From contig OZ018418.1 of the NCBI GenBank assembly GCA_963969595.1, positions 1,307,001 through 1,371,000 of the forward strand: a stretch of DNA of 64,000 bases. Reading direction: 5' to 3'. Shown piece by piece: positions 13,020 through 25,572 of the stretch. This stretch comes from Neckera pumila (lineage: Eukaryota; Streptophyta; Bryopsida; Hypnales; Neckeraceae). The position numbers and the translations under genes are program-made. The notes beneath the pieces are model-generated. The model searched no databases. It had not been told where the DNA came from and was given only the letters and a program-made list of their open reading frames with translations. The first letter of the stretch is position 1. Each line of letters begins with the position of its first letter.

Positions 13020-13720
13020 CTATGTCCGTGTCCCCCGAGTCTGCCCTCCAGTCCGTCCCCATTGCCATTCTAACCCCTAAATGACGGACCTATGACCATT
13101 GATTTCAAACCTCACTGTCCATCACTCAATTTGCTACCATTTTGCAACTAGATATTTATGAAAAATTTTATATTTATTTTTCAGAATTGAAAGTAAATGT
13201 CTTCTTTACTTTAGAAAAAATTTAGATTTTCTGATGGAAAATTAGTTTTACTGGTGGAAAATTAGTTTTTTTAAGACTTTTTGAAGAAAAAATGACGGAA
13301 ATTGGCCCATTGATATCTCCCATCCTCTTGGCCCGTGGCCTTGTAGGTTTGTCTTTTTGGCCCGTTGGTATCTCCCGTCCTCATGGCCTGTTGCCTTATA
13401 GTCCGGCTTGCCTTCTCCCGTCATTGTGGCCCATCGCCTCCTGTCGCCCTTGCCCTCCATCATTGGGTCCATCTTCTGGTTCTTCTCCAGGTCTGTCCCA
13501 TCGGACCATCCACTTTGTCCCGTCCTCCAAGTCCGTCTCCAAACAGGGTCCGTCCACATGGGCTGTCCGCCTGATGCGTTGCTTGTCTTGTCTTCATTAT
13601 TTTGCTTGACGGCTCACAATGATGTGCCGAACCTGTTGATGGCTTCTCGAACTTAAAGTTGCCGTTCAGTGGACGTTCCAGCCATCAATCAAGGGCTGTC
13701 CGTTCTGATCTAGACGGTCT
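13020..13720. repeat. CCGTCC-rich tract 5' of RING relic copy 2
   Basis: Dense CCCGTC, GTCCGTCC and GGCCCGT words on the plus strand, as in the tract before copy 1. The gene relic begins about 370 bp downstream. Several ORFs of 60-100 residues overlap here on both strands; their Ser/Pro/Cys-heavy composition follows from the repeat words and I do not consider them genes. Confidence 0.6.
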
Positions 13721-14091
13721 CCAAGACATTGAGGTCAAGGTGAATTGATGTCAATTACACATCCTAATTGCTTTGGTAAGTGAGACAGTATAAGTTTCAA
13801 CTTGTCTTTTTGCAAGCTCACTCTGCAATTTCATTTGCTCTCGAGCCGGACGAACCATGGTTTGAGACAAGTCTTTGTCGTCTAGCTTGAGGGTGTTTTT
13901 TAAAACTTTGCACCGTTTTGTCAGTGCTTTTGCCCATATAAGCTTTACAGACCTGGTTTGAGACATAACCTTGCCGTCGAGCTTGAAGGATGTTTTTGCA
14001 AATTTTGTAGCATTTTTTGAAAGTGGTAGCTCGCAAGCTGGACGGACCTCCAATGGACCCTGGCTTGAGAGTGATAAAGTGAACTGTAAGA

Positions 14092-16455
14092 ATGGCAAAT
14101 AAAGGGAGTCCAAATTCTGTGCAATCTGATGGTACGGAAGGGAAAAAGAGGAGGGACAATCGATTGACTATGGACTGGGAAGTATATCACAACGTCATGC
14201 AATTGGCGTCGCCCGGATGGCAAATAGTGATGGAGCTTTACTGGTCGCGGTTGACATATGGCAAATACATCACCTGGGCACACATAAATCGGCATTGGCA
14301 TGTAGAGCGTGTCGATACTAATATGAGATCTGAGACGGTTAATATATGGATGTGCACAACTCCATGCTTGAAGAAGAGGATGATGGAGGTAGCGCTTAGC
14401 CTTTGGAGTAAACATTTGAAGAAAGATGGCACCTTTGCATTGGTTACCATGGCATATGCTGAGGTGATTTTGAATGTTAAAGTCAATTGGAGGACGTACC
14501 TGAAAACCAAACGGGACGGAGTTGCACCAAACACCCAAAACCGCAATATTCCACCAAATGTCAATGTCTTGCTCAAGGGTGACGCCGTGGTTGTAGACCT
14601 TCTCGTGATTATGCAGTGGATAGATGGTGCCGGCCCTTCAAGTGCGGACGTGGTGATGTTGCCGGTAGATGGTGCCGGCCCTTCAGGCCCTGATGAGATG
14701 ATGGCGTCTCGGGACACTCATGACCATGCGGCCTTTAACACGCAGCTCCCACCATTAGATGTTGGCATGGGGCCCGTTGAAAGGGGCTTATATGATGCGT
14801 CTATGAACAATGTCACCATGTCTTCTTCAACTGAACTGATGCTCGTGGAAGAGCCCATCCCCCCCACAAACACAATGCCTACTGCATCATATCCCGTGAA
14901 TCAAGAGTTGATTTGATTGCGTCAATTGGCAAAATCACTACAAGACCAATTGATTGAGGGTGGTGCGCGACATATGCAAGAATTAGAGGCCAAGAAAGCA
15001 AAATGTTAGGCGTTGGAGGCAGAGCTAGCGAGCTTGAGGGATCAGCCTCTTCCAGTCGTAGCGGTTGAAATACCTCGCACCCATAGAGATATGGTCCCCC
15101 TCTTCATATGGAACAACATGCGGATCCGAGCAAAGGAGGCCGAGAAGATGTGTAAAAATGCAATGATGGCTAATGCCAAAATAACAGATGCAATGAATAG
15201 CCACCGTAATTTGCAGTCTTGCGTCGAAATGTTAGAGGAAGAGAGCGCTGCTCATGTTGTAGACATTGACGAGCTGGTGATGCAGATTCGCAATATGAAG
15301 TTGTGTTGCATTATTGCTCTCAATGAGTTGTTGCAAATGCAACGCAAAATTAGGAGGGTAGCTTCAAAATTTGGTACAGGAGGGTACCGTCACTTTGGTA
15401 TTACGTCATGGCCTATCATGGAGGAAATGTATCCCAGCAATTTGCCCATTGACGCCGAAGGTAGCATCGATTGGAACTCCAAGGACAAATTGGAGTTCAA
15501 ATTCAGGACGGAGAGATATTGACACCTGTTACACATGCTTCTCAATCGGGAAAGGCCACTACTGTGGCCTAACATCTTTGAGTTTGTTAAAGATGGAAGC
15601 GCATGTGCAATTTGTTTTGATCCATTTGGCCCCGAGGGCGGATGGAGCTTGGGGATGTGTCGACATATGTATCACCCGCAATGCATGATCACGGGAATGA
15701 TCATGAAGCGGAGATGTATTTTGTGCAAGGCCCCATTTCATAGCCAACTGTACAGGATGTTTGGCCTGGAGGAGAAAATGCCACCTCATTATGAATATAA
15801 TGAAGAAAATTTTCTGTTTCAGTCGAACGAAGCCTTAGCCATGGTGTAGGGGAGCGACCTTGTATGGTACTAGAAGCGGCAGACACATAGGCATTACCGG
15901 CGGCCCTGCCATGTTGGCCAACTAGGGTGGTCTAACAAGGAGGCAACTAGGTGTGGCATCCTCATCCATCCGGATCACCAACGCGAGCGCCAAAATTATT
16001 TTGCGTATCTGCAGCAGGGCCACTGGAATCACGTCTGCAATGTCTTTGTCCGTGCACCCCACTCCAATGGCAAAGACATAGTATTTAACTCGGCGGGTGT
16101 GAATCTCGAAAGCTCAAGCACCATGGATGAGGATGAGGATGAACAAATGGCTGCTTCGTCCTATTCTTCATTCAACGAGGTGGCGGAATTGAAGGCCATT
16201 TTTGATTACTTGGACAAGGTGTATTCAATCCCGGCTTTGCGTCTTCTGAACTCTTTGCAACGTACACAAGGATTGCAAGCGTTGTTAGCCAAGGGGCTTA
16301 AAAGCAGCATCATTGAACCCCAGTTTGAAGTTTCACAGAACACAAGATACGTTTGTGGACTTGGGGGACCCTTAAACACGCCCCGAGATACCCGGGGTGA
16401 GAATGACAACGGTGCATGTATCGGTGCAGTAGGCGTCCGCCCTTCAAGAAGTTAA
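14092..16455 (+). pseudogene. RING-H2 finger protein family relic, copy 2
   Basis: A single frame of about 787 codons (14092-16455) is interrupted only by stops, among them TGA 14914, TAG 15007, TGA 15520 and TAG 15847. Several fit CGA-to-TGA or CAG/TGG-to-TAG changes. Order of parts: N-terminal block with WAHINRHW; Pro/Ser linker with two copies of DGAGPS (about 14625-14690); helical/coiled segment (15013-15350); FGITSWPIMEEMYP block; RING-H2 finger at about 15604-15735 with CAIC, then CRHMYHPQC, then CILC, giving the C3H2C3 ligands; acidic stretch; C-terminal helix. RING-H2 domains typically act as E3 ubiquitin ligases, so that is the likely ancestral role, but the substrate is unknown. A CCGTCC tract lies 5', as for copy 1. 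The stop codons make it a probable pseudogene. Confidence 0.7.
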
Positions 16456-16739
16456 AGACGTCTGACGTCCGTTGATATGAGATTGTCGTTGCGAATAGTG
16501 GAAGATTTGTACTTTTGTAGTTCCACGTAGTATACAGGCCTTAGTTTTTAGTTTTCATCACAACTCCTTATTGTGCATGTGTAAATATTCCACTAAAATA
16601 AAAACAAGTTTAGACATATTGTGGTGCAAATTTTCTTGTGAATTTCATTTTCTTGTATGTGATGGGTGCTGTTTATGATTTTCCTTATTTTCCCTTTGTT
16701 GAAACCGTGAACCATGGACCGTACTGATTTAAACTGATA

Positions 16740-17990
16740 TCCCTAGACATCCTATACTAATCCAAGGCCAAGGCCTTTCCTTGGCCCCTAAACTTTTGAA
16801 ATTGCTTTTTCAATTTTTCTAAAGCAATTCGACAATTGCTTTTGTTGCACATGCAAAGAGCCAAATCATAGGATCTCACACTACCTACTATTAGTATTCG
16901 AATATGTGTCCAAAATTCATGAACACTAAAGCCATATAGATTGCAAGATATATGAATTTACCCTTCTATTGCAAAAAAAGAAAGACACTTTTACAAGCAC
17001 CCAGTTTGCCTTGCCAAAAAAATAGGGTGCAAACAAAAATTTTCTTTTTATAAGAACCCAATTGCCTTGATTCCAAAAATATGGTGTGAATTCTCTTCCA
17101 AAAATTTACATTAACCCGTGCAGTAATCAAAGTAACTTATCTTGCCAAAAAATTAGATGTGAAAAAATACATAAGAGCCAAAGTGTCTTAACCTCTAAAG
17201 TACCATGACTATGTTCTCACCGAAAATGCTCCTAAACTGCCTTTTTTAATACAAGTATCCAATTTTTGAAAAAAAAACTTTTTCTACACTTGTCACCATA
17301 GGATCTTGTAGTATGGTGACTTGAGAACATAGTTTAAAAATTTCAGTAATTTCCACTGCATGGATTGCAAGATATATGCAATCAAATTCACTAAAACCAT
17401 TTTTTTGGAACTGCAAAAAACAGGGCAGCACCACTTCCCAAGCTCATTTTCTGATGAAAAAATGTCCACAATGTTGGTGCTTCTTTGGATTCTTTTCCCT
17501 AGACAAGTTGGCTACATGGCTTGAAAGTTTAAGACTCATTGATCAAAATGGGATAATTAAAATCTTTTTACCTATATATAACTCTAGAAAACCAATTTCA
17601 AATTTTTATTTTTGAAAAAAGTAATTTTTGCTGATCTGCCTGGACTGCCCAGTTACAAAAAAAGTAACATATTAGGCCATAACTTCTGACTTGTATTTCC
17701 AAATGTCATGAAATTTGGTGCATATGAAAGATATTCCTTGCATCCACATTTTGTTAAAATTTCAGCCAAAAATATAGAAATCTCTAGTCGTACGTACTTG
17801 CCCAAAAATTCTATACGACCAAAAAATGCATATTGGTCCTTAGGGGTTAACCAAAAAAATACTAAAACAGGGTGTGCAAAAATTTAAAAAAATACACACC
17901 AACAAATGTGTCTTCCAAAAATAAAATAGACATAAGAAAGAATTAAAAATAAGAAATAAAGATCTATCCGTAGGTTAGTCCCTGCTGCCC
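16740..17990. repeat. AT-rich dispersed repeat with internal sub-units
   Basis: The segment containing GATTGCAAGATATATG occurs at about 16938 and again near 17357, each preceded by a similar AT(C)ATAGGATCT sequence. A third relative lies at about 57740 inside the fold-back element of the Gypsy element. This shows a dispersed non-coding repeat family. Many A-runs and no credible coding frame. Confidence 0.55.
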
Positions 17991-18480
17991 ACCGTCAGAG
18001 GGACCGTCCAAGTAGTTCGTTCGTACAGGCCGTCCACAAAGACCGTCCTCAAAAGCCGTCCCAAGGTAAAAACGGACGGGCTGTCCAAATAGTCGTCAGC
18101 AGACCCCGCACTAAATCCATTGACGGGTCCGTCCAAAGGACCGTCCTCAAAAGCTGTCCCAAGGTAAAACCGGATGGGTTGTCCAAATAGCCATTAGCAG
18201 ACCCTGCACAAAATCCGTTGACGGGTATGTTTAAAGGACCGTTTACAGACTGAGTCCCCTAAGTCCATCCACCTAATCTGCAAATGAACTCCGTCCATTT
18301 GGGTTCTGCCTACTTCCATCCCCGTTTGTCGGCCCTGACAGAACCGTCATCAAAGATTCAATCCGGACGGACGTTGGGTTTCAATCCGAACGTTTCGTCA
18401 GCATCATGTCCGTCCAGACATGACGCAACAATGACAACCCTGTATTTGGAGCGTCCCAATACTCTAAAATAGCGGCATCC
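17990..18480. repeat. CCGTCC-rich tract with a 98-bp tandem duplication
   Basis: The same CCGTCC vocabulary as the tracts upstream of the RING relics. Units at 18041-18138 and 18139-18236 are near copies, both beginning GACCGTCCTCAAAAGC and containing a GTCCCAAGGTAAAA core. It adjoins the AT-rich repeat on the left, the same pairing of components as in the fold-back element at 56.8-61.3 kb. Confidence 0.65.
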
Positions 18481-18489
18481 AAAAACTCT

Positions 18490-19735
18490 GCAGTGTTTGC
18501 AAAAGCAAGTCCTTGACAGTTAGAAGAATAGAACTATCAGACAAACAATCTACAAAATTTGTGATTAATCTCCCAACTAGTATGTTGTTTTGAGTGATGT
18601 CCAAGCTAGTACGAAATCTTTATAGACTGCATTTGTGTCAACTAGATTGTCACTTGCAGAGAGTATCAATGCCAATATAGCATTAGCTTTCATTAGTTCT
18701 AGCAAAGGCGCTATGATAGTTTTGCTTCCTACAATTGCTTGAAATGTGTGCGGATTAAAGCTTTCTTCAGTGAGAGACCACAAATTCTCTCTCTTCAGGA
18801 TGGCCCTCATTTTTGAGGCTCCATGTGTAGTAATTGCTAAGTCCAATGAGTTTGTTGGGCTCACTGACTGTTATGTTTTTATTATCACTCATGTTGCTAG
18901 CATTTCTACTGGTCTCAAGATTTCCTATGGTTGTTCTTTCTTTGGATAGCTTAGATATGATCTTGGTTATTCATTCTCTCCTTGTCAATAGCATGAGTTG
19001 TTTTTAATGCCTTGTATCTACACTCTTATATACTCAAGATAATGCTTCAAAATCATAAAATTGATCATCAGTAGCACAAGCTATCGTCTGGTATTTGTGC
19101 CTTCATAGCTTGATCATTCTTGAGTAAAACAAGCTCCTATGACGCCTCTAGCAGTTTTGATGATTTGAGTACTTTGCTGCCTTTCTGGACTGTTTGAAAC
19201 TATTGCTCTGTGCTTCATTGAAAAATTATTGGGCAAGACTATTGCTTTGCAACCATGTTGACAGAGTCTTAAAGCTCTGATCAAGAGCAAATTTTATTGC
19301 AAGAGATAGTAAATACAAAACCTATAACTAGGGGTTTAAAGATAAATTAATTGTAACTACTGATAGAGTGGTACATGCACAATTGAGTGGACCAAAAATG
19401 GCAGATGATTACCTAATGAAAGTTCTTGCAAAGACCATCAACTTTGGCCAAGCTGGCAGCCCCAATACAGGCCACGCCAATTTGCAAACGTGAGAGAGGG
19501 AATTTGAAATCGCGCCCAAAAGGCGTGGGTTGTTGATGTGGGCTAGGGTTCAAATGACAGGCCTCCGCGCTTGCTGTGAGGTTGTTGCTTGCGGCACCTA
19601 CTTCCTTTGTGCATGTTGACCCTGCATGGCCTTGCTTCCTGATTCTTGGTCTCTCTTTGGCACTCAAGTATTGCAGTTTGCTCTAGAAAGATTATACGTC
19701 GTTGTAAGCCTAGAGAGAAACCATAGTATCAAAGC
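18490..19735. other. Non-coding, nothing recognised
   Basis: Moderately AT-rich with short frames only. I found no motif or repeat supporting a feature. Confidence 0.3.
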
Positions 19736-19740
19736 TTAGG

Positions 19741-20802
19741 GTGATTATTATGATTAGTCTTGAAAAAGGCAGTGAAGAATGTTGTTTCTTGAAGACAATG
19801 AAGGATGAAGGTATAGAAGAGAGGTCCCCTTTTGTAGATTCCATCTTAGTGGCACAATTAGAGCTCATCTTTGATAGAATATTGCCTCCAACTTGGATTC
19901 AAATTCAGGTATTGTATGGCCTTAGCAATGAAGGTCCGAACCCTAAGAAACTTAAAATAGGTGTGCACCTCAAGGAAAAAGATGTAGAAGCTTTGTTTGG
20001 CCCTTGTATCAATAAAAGTGGCTACACGTATGATAGACTTGAGGATGAGTGGTTGATTTGGGAGTGTGAGGAGAAATACATGATTTGGCATCAACGGAGT
20101 GTGCTCCCAAACAACAGGCTTATCAACAGGCTTATCAACAAGGCTGAGGCATTTCTTATATGAAAGTGAAGGGCAAGAAGGTGAATTGGTGTGATTTTGC
20201 CGAGTGGACATGTCACAATGAGATTAAGAGGAAGGATAACAAGGAAGAGGCTCAAGACATGGTCCCATCACCAAAGAAAGGGATTCTATAAGACGGTTTG
20301 AAGAGGGTTGCTACGTAGTCTCCGGTTGTCCAAGACCATCTGCCAATCTCAGAGAACTAACGAAGACAATGCCCAAAAGCAACAATCATTGGGTCAACAC
20401 GGACTTGCAAGAGAATAAGTCTGTTGGGGAGTGGCAGAACTTATTTTAGGCTTAAACAGTAGCTTGTCTGCGTCGGACGTGGGTTGTCTACAATCTTGAG
20501 CGAAAGATGAAGTGGCAATGGAAAAAATTTGAGTTGTCAGCCAAATTGACTTTGGAGCAATGATGGTGAGTACAGCCAAAGGTCAGCTACAAGAGCTCAA
20601 GGATTTAGTGGAGAAGAAAGAGATGAGCATAGCTCAATTTCCGGCTCTAGAGCTACTTGAAGCAAGTAAACTAAATGTAAAGTCTATCGCATTGGAGGAA
20701 TTGAAGAACCAGGTCCTGCTGCAGAAGAAGGTCATTGAATCCTTGAAGATGATCAAGATGAGCAAGCCAAGTGTGAGTGATGGCACATTGATCCGTCTTT
20801 AG
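19741..20802 (+). pseudogene. Unknown coding relic with coiled-coil end
   Basis: 19741-20163 is open (about 140 codons), acidic, with no recognised domain. A shifted frame from 20160 continues plausibly (KVNWCDFAEW) to a stop near 20290. From 20560 to 20802 the original frame encodes a Leu/Lys/Glu-rich coiled coil. The KVNW..F segment is weakly like the VNW/VDW..FL segment of the RING relics, so this may be a distant member of that family, but I would not insist on it. A CCGTCC tract (17990-18480) lies upstream. The breaks argue that the present copy is not functional. Confidence 0.4.
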
Positions 20803-20899
20803 TACAAGACAGCAATAGCAACATGAGAGGATGCCGTGAGAAGCTTGAATGCCCGGAGGACTCTGAAGCTTGCGCTCCAATGATAGCTATGGCAAATGT

Positions 20900-22020
20900 G
20901 ATTACGATTCCAATTCTCAGGATTTTTCCTAGCTCTTTGGCCTTTTGTAATGTTAAATCCAGATGGAGGAGTGGTTTCTACCACCACAACTGAGGTTGAT
21001 GAGTGTCCATTTTGATTGCATGGTTTTAATCTAGCTTGGGGCTGCAAGATTGTAAGTTGTTAGCATGGCTATCATTTGTGGTGCGCCTGGACACACTTCA
21101 GTAGTTCGTCACGTTGTTGCCTGTTGACTTGTGGTAAGGAGATGCACCAAGACTGGTGGGCACTGACTAGAATTCTAAATCCATACAACACCACAGATTT
21201 GGATGGGTCAATATGGGAGGATGGTGGAGGCCAACGAAGTGATGGCCAACAAAAAAGTTCCATTTTGAGACTTGTAGTTGTGAGTGTTTGTTTAGGTACA
21301 TTTCCACATTCATAAAATGAATGAATTTCCATTTCAGAATTGATTTTTTAGTGAAAGAATCCTAAACAGGTGTTGTGTTTCCCTACTTTAGTCCTGCAAT
21401 TTGCACAATGAACTTAGAAGTCCCTGCCCTTTAGTTATTATTACTTTGTGTGTACATGAAATACAATGGCATTGTAGTTTATATCCCTAAATATTCTATA
21501 GTTCTTAGTAAATGTCTTGTTTGTCCCAATGTTCAAACTGATAGTTCTCAAAGTACCATGTCAAAGTTACCATGTCAATTTCAATATTCCATTGTCCTCT
21601 ACAAGATTCTAAGATTCAGTGATTTCCCATGTATTCTGTAGATGAGTCCCTTAGTTTCATCTAACAGTCAATGGTTTTCCTTGTATTCTGTAAATGTATC
21701 TTAGAGTTTCCAACAAGTACTAGTGGAGTCCATTCGGGTCTTTAATGTGTCATGAAAAGTCCTCTATATATCTTTATTCCGCTTTGGATTCAACATTGTC
21801 CATACACAATTGTTGATAGTCCATTCACCTTTGATAGGGTCTCTAATAGTCCATACAATTCCAATAGTCTCTATGATTGTCTATGCAGATCTGATATAGT
21901 CTCTCATAGAATGAGCTTGAAAGTATTTGCTGACTTGGTCTTGCCGTAATTACAGAGGCAGGGATGGTTTCCCTTTCATACTCTACTCGATTTGGGAGGC
22001 ATTTGCACCTTATTAGATCA
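20900..22020. other. Non-coding, nothing recognised
   Basis: AT-rich sequence with many short unrelated frames between two coding relics; no repeat or motif seen. Confidence 0.25.
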
Positions 22021-22028
22021 CGAACCTT

Positions 22029-22541
22029 GAGCCCATCAATTGGGAGCATAAAGTCATTCAACAAGCACAGCTAGAGCTATTCCAAAATAAGGTAGTGGCT
22101 TCAAAACTTGAAGAGCCTCTTGGAGAGCAAGAGGCATCATCAATACTAGCAACCATGCCACAGAAACTCAGTGGATCAAATGGTAAGCAAAAAAAAGGTG
22201 CAAAGAAATCCCCAGCCATGGCTATTCTTGAAGTATTGTAGGAACTTCAAACACTAGGGGGAGCTGAATTAGAGGATGACAAAGATCGCTTGATTGGAAA
22301 TTTGGGACCCAGTATTGCAAGTGATGATCAGCTTCAAGATGATGCAATCATGGAGTCTCCAACTTAGAAAAAAAGCAAGCGTGGAGGAAAGAGCCCTTAG
22401 TAAAAGCCACCAAGCGGAAAATAGAAGAGATCTGCTGAGAAAGCTATAGGGTTTGTTGACAAGGGTCCAAAGGTGCCAATTAATGAGCGTATATCACAAG
22501 CAAAAGTGACTTGCTTAGCACATAGACATCCTACAATGTGA
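22029..22541 (+). pseudogene. Lys-rich unknown protein fragment, stop-codon decay
   Basis: Not visible as a long ORF, but one frame from 22029 to the TGA at 22539 reads as protein if its internal stops (TAG/TAA at several places) are treated as mutated Gln-type codons. It has a PINWEHK segment, an acidic Glu/Gln/Leu helix, then basic KKGAKKSP and KKSKRGGKSP patches resembling nuclear-localisation signals, and an acidic DDQLQDD linker. Function unknown. It could be the C-terminal part of the same gene as 19741-20802, lying 1.2 kb downstream on the same strand, but no continuous link is seen. Confidence 0.45.
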
Positions 22542-22549
22542 TTACCACC

Positions 22550-25500
22550 ATCAGCATTATTGTTCCATGCAGTATCAAGAATTTTGGAGTGGACTTTGTG
22601 GTGAGCACAATGAATAAAGGATATGCAGAATTGGAACACACCACTTCCTTTCATTTTTAAGCACATTTGCATTTACAGAACATGAGACTTTGTGTTCTAA
22701 TTTTATCAGTAATTTCTTGGAATGCAAGCGAGTGCTATGACTTCAGTTTGGAATGACTCCATGAACTTATGGATGTGAGGTCTTTCTACGTATTTGACTG
22801 GTGCAAGATGCCATAGATTTGACCAGCATCTGAGTTTTGGACAGGCGATAGATTTTTAGCATTTTGCTTTGCCCTTCTAAATTTTTGTTTCAAGTTCTGG
22901 CCTTGTAGCCCTTTTGTAGTGCACATCACAACATAGGGTTGGTGGGATTTCAAATTCCAATTTAATGCAGGTTTGATATCACATGTTTTGTTCTTCTTCT
23001 TCTTCTTGCTTGAAAGTCTAATTCCATTGATTGTAACACACTCATGATTTACGAGGTGCTCAAGTTCAATGACTGAGGGATTTGAGCTGTTTGGAAAGAC
23101 CTTAAATCATATTCTGCTCTGCCCCTTGACCCCTTCTCTCACTGCTCCCCTTCCTCCTTCTATGCTCACCTAGGGTCTTTGCTGATTGCTATTTTAGGCT
23201 TGTCCACGATGTCATTTCTTCCTCAATCTAAGGCTGAATTTGGAGCGTACCTGTCTCGGGTTGATCTAGAAGTAGATATACAATATTTCCCAGCAGTGAT
23301 TGTGCCAACTAATGATAATTGTGAAGCATATTTAGATTTTAGTGAATGGCGTGAGATGTTGAATGTGTTGCTATGTATTTGTTAGAATTTTTGTGCAATA
23401 ATAAGGGATAGTGATCTGCGTTGTACTCAAAATTAGCATCCAGGGAACTTATTGGCATGCTATGGGCGCTTTATTCCCACCTTTGGAATAAACTGTACAC
23501 AATCAAACTCTAGTGTTTGTTGTAGATGAAATCCTAGCGGGTATTTAACACGTATAATCCACTTACGCCTTTCAAGCAATGGATCTTTGATGTTGTTCCT
23601 ATTCCTAGCTTTATCCACTTGTATTTGTTATGAAAATCCCAAAAATGTTAGTAAAATCTGGTCGGTTTTTATTATAACAAATTAATAGGCAAACTATAGT
23701 CCGGTGTTAGTGAGTAAGCAAATAAGTAAAATGATATAGCATATAGGGCTTGTTTTACGCTTTCCAAAATGATAAAGAAACCTAAAATTGACCAAAATCC
23801 CTAGCAGATAATGGCGGATGAAGTTCAGGACTAAAATAACCTCTTAAAACTTCATCCAATAATGGCAAGTGTTCTAATGATTGAAATTAAATGTAAAACT
23901 ATAGTTATTGTCTATTCTTTATTTCCTTTCTAAGTTATGAATTTGACTTTTTTGGTCAACTCTAGTTGACTTTCATTCACTCCTACTTTAATTTTGTTAA
24001 AAGCTTCATCCTAGTCTAAGTTAATTGTTTTTAATTCAACTCTTAAAGTAAAACAATGTCAAAATCTTGAGAATATTGTTTTTTAAATTCAACTTGTTAT
24101 TTCTTTTACCTTTTCCTTCTTTGGTAATTTTTTGATAAGTTCTTACTATTACTAACAAAAGATAAATTCAAAACCACTTCTAGAATTAAATAATTTTACT
24201 TTAAAGATTTTATTTCTATCCTTCAAGGTAAAATAAAATTACTTTTGACTTCCTTGGTGAAAACTATTTTACGAATGAATTTTGACCATTATCCGGTTCA
24301 TCAAAATTCTTTCATATTTTTATTTTATTTTGGAATTTCAAAAATTACTTCTAATACAACCTTTACGTTACTGTTAATTCCAAATTCCTTAGTGGATTCT
24401 TTTTGGACAATACTTTCTAGATTGTTATCTAGTTTTTAAATCTAGTTGAGCTTAATGATTTGTAACTTTTGGGATTTTGATCCTATTTCTTGTTGTAAAT
24501 ATTTCCTAAAAAGCTATTCAAATTCCTTATCAAATTCTAGGTTCCTAAATTGGTTTCTTTTGGTTCCTACTATCATTGTGATTTTGTTGTAGTCAAACTT
24601 GGTATCCATGTTGTCTTTTCTCTTTCTTCAATATGAAAAACCTATTTCTTTTATATCTTCTTTTCTTTTGCTTCATAATTTTCTTTTTGTTTGTGGATAT
24701 TTTGAAAACAAATCTAATCTTTTCAAATCTAATCTAATAGGACTTTTGATAAATGATTTAAAAGTCAACCAAACTTAAAAATAAACGTGTCAAATTTTTC
24801 CTACTAATATTAATTTGAGAACTTCTTCTAAAGTCAAACTGTTCTTTATTTTGCTTTTCTACTTGTTTTCTTCTTCCTATCAAATCAAATGTAGACAAGA
24901 AAGTCAACTATGGCTTGTTAGTGTCCAAATTGACCTTTTTGTCCCCTAACCTCTATCTTCTGTGACTACCAAACTTCCAAACTTTGATTTGTATTGTTCT
25001 TCACAATTTGTTGCAATGGGAGCTTGCAACAAAATTTTTTAGTTCACTGAGATTGAGATCCAACAATATGCTACTGTTTTTTGATTTAGAGCATGTGCTG
25101 GTTGGAGAAGAGGGATGCTGAGATGCAAAATGGATAAGGCTTTGAATAAGAGGACAGCAAGAAGCTCCCTCCCTGCGAGCCGGATCTCCTTGAGAATAAA
25201 GCCTCCGATCTAGACAATAGACTTCTTGTCAATGGCTGTTGCCGCCAATGTAGGTCCAAAAAGGATCTTCCTACCTAAAGCACCCAAAGAGTACCAAATA
25301 TCCCACCCATTTATCCTCGACCAAAAGATAATTGAAGTGGAAGGAAAAGCACAAACAGTCCACCCAAATATGCTTGTATAATTGAATAGACCAACAAGAC
25401 ATCACAGCAGTGCAACAAGACCATACAGTACCCCTATAGAGAGGCCAGAAATTGAAATCAAACATCAAAACCTTTATATTTACAAATCAATGAAATATAC

Positions 25501-25570
25501 ATAAAAATTCTTTTTCACAAAATGTACAGTTCATTTCATCGTCAATTGTCACACAGAAAAGTCTACATTT
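22550..25570. other. Non-coding T-rich region
   Basis: Long T-rich tracts, especially 23640-24900, and a short CTT run near 22995. I see no coding frame above noise and no clear repeat architecture. Confidence 0.3.
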
Positions 25571-25572
25571 TC

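Noticed and set aside
13292..13656. Overlapping ORFs of 60-105 codons in the CCGTCC tract
   Set aside because: They occur in several frames and on both strands with the same repeat-driven Ser/Pro/Cys composition and have no motif.
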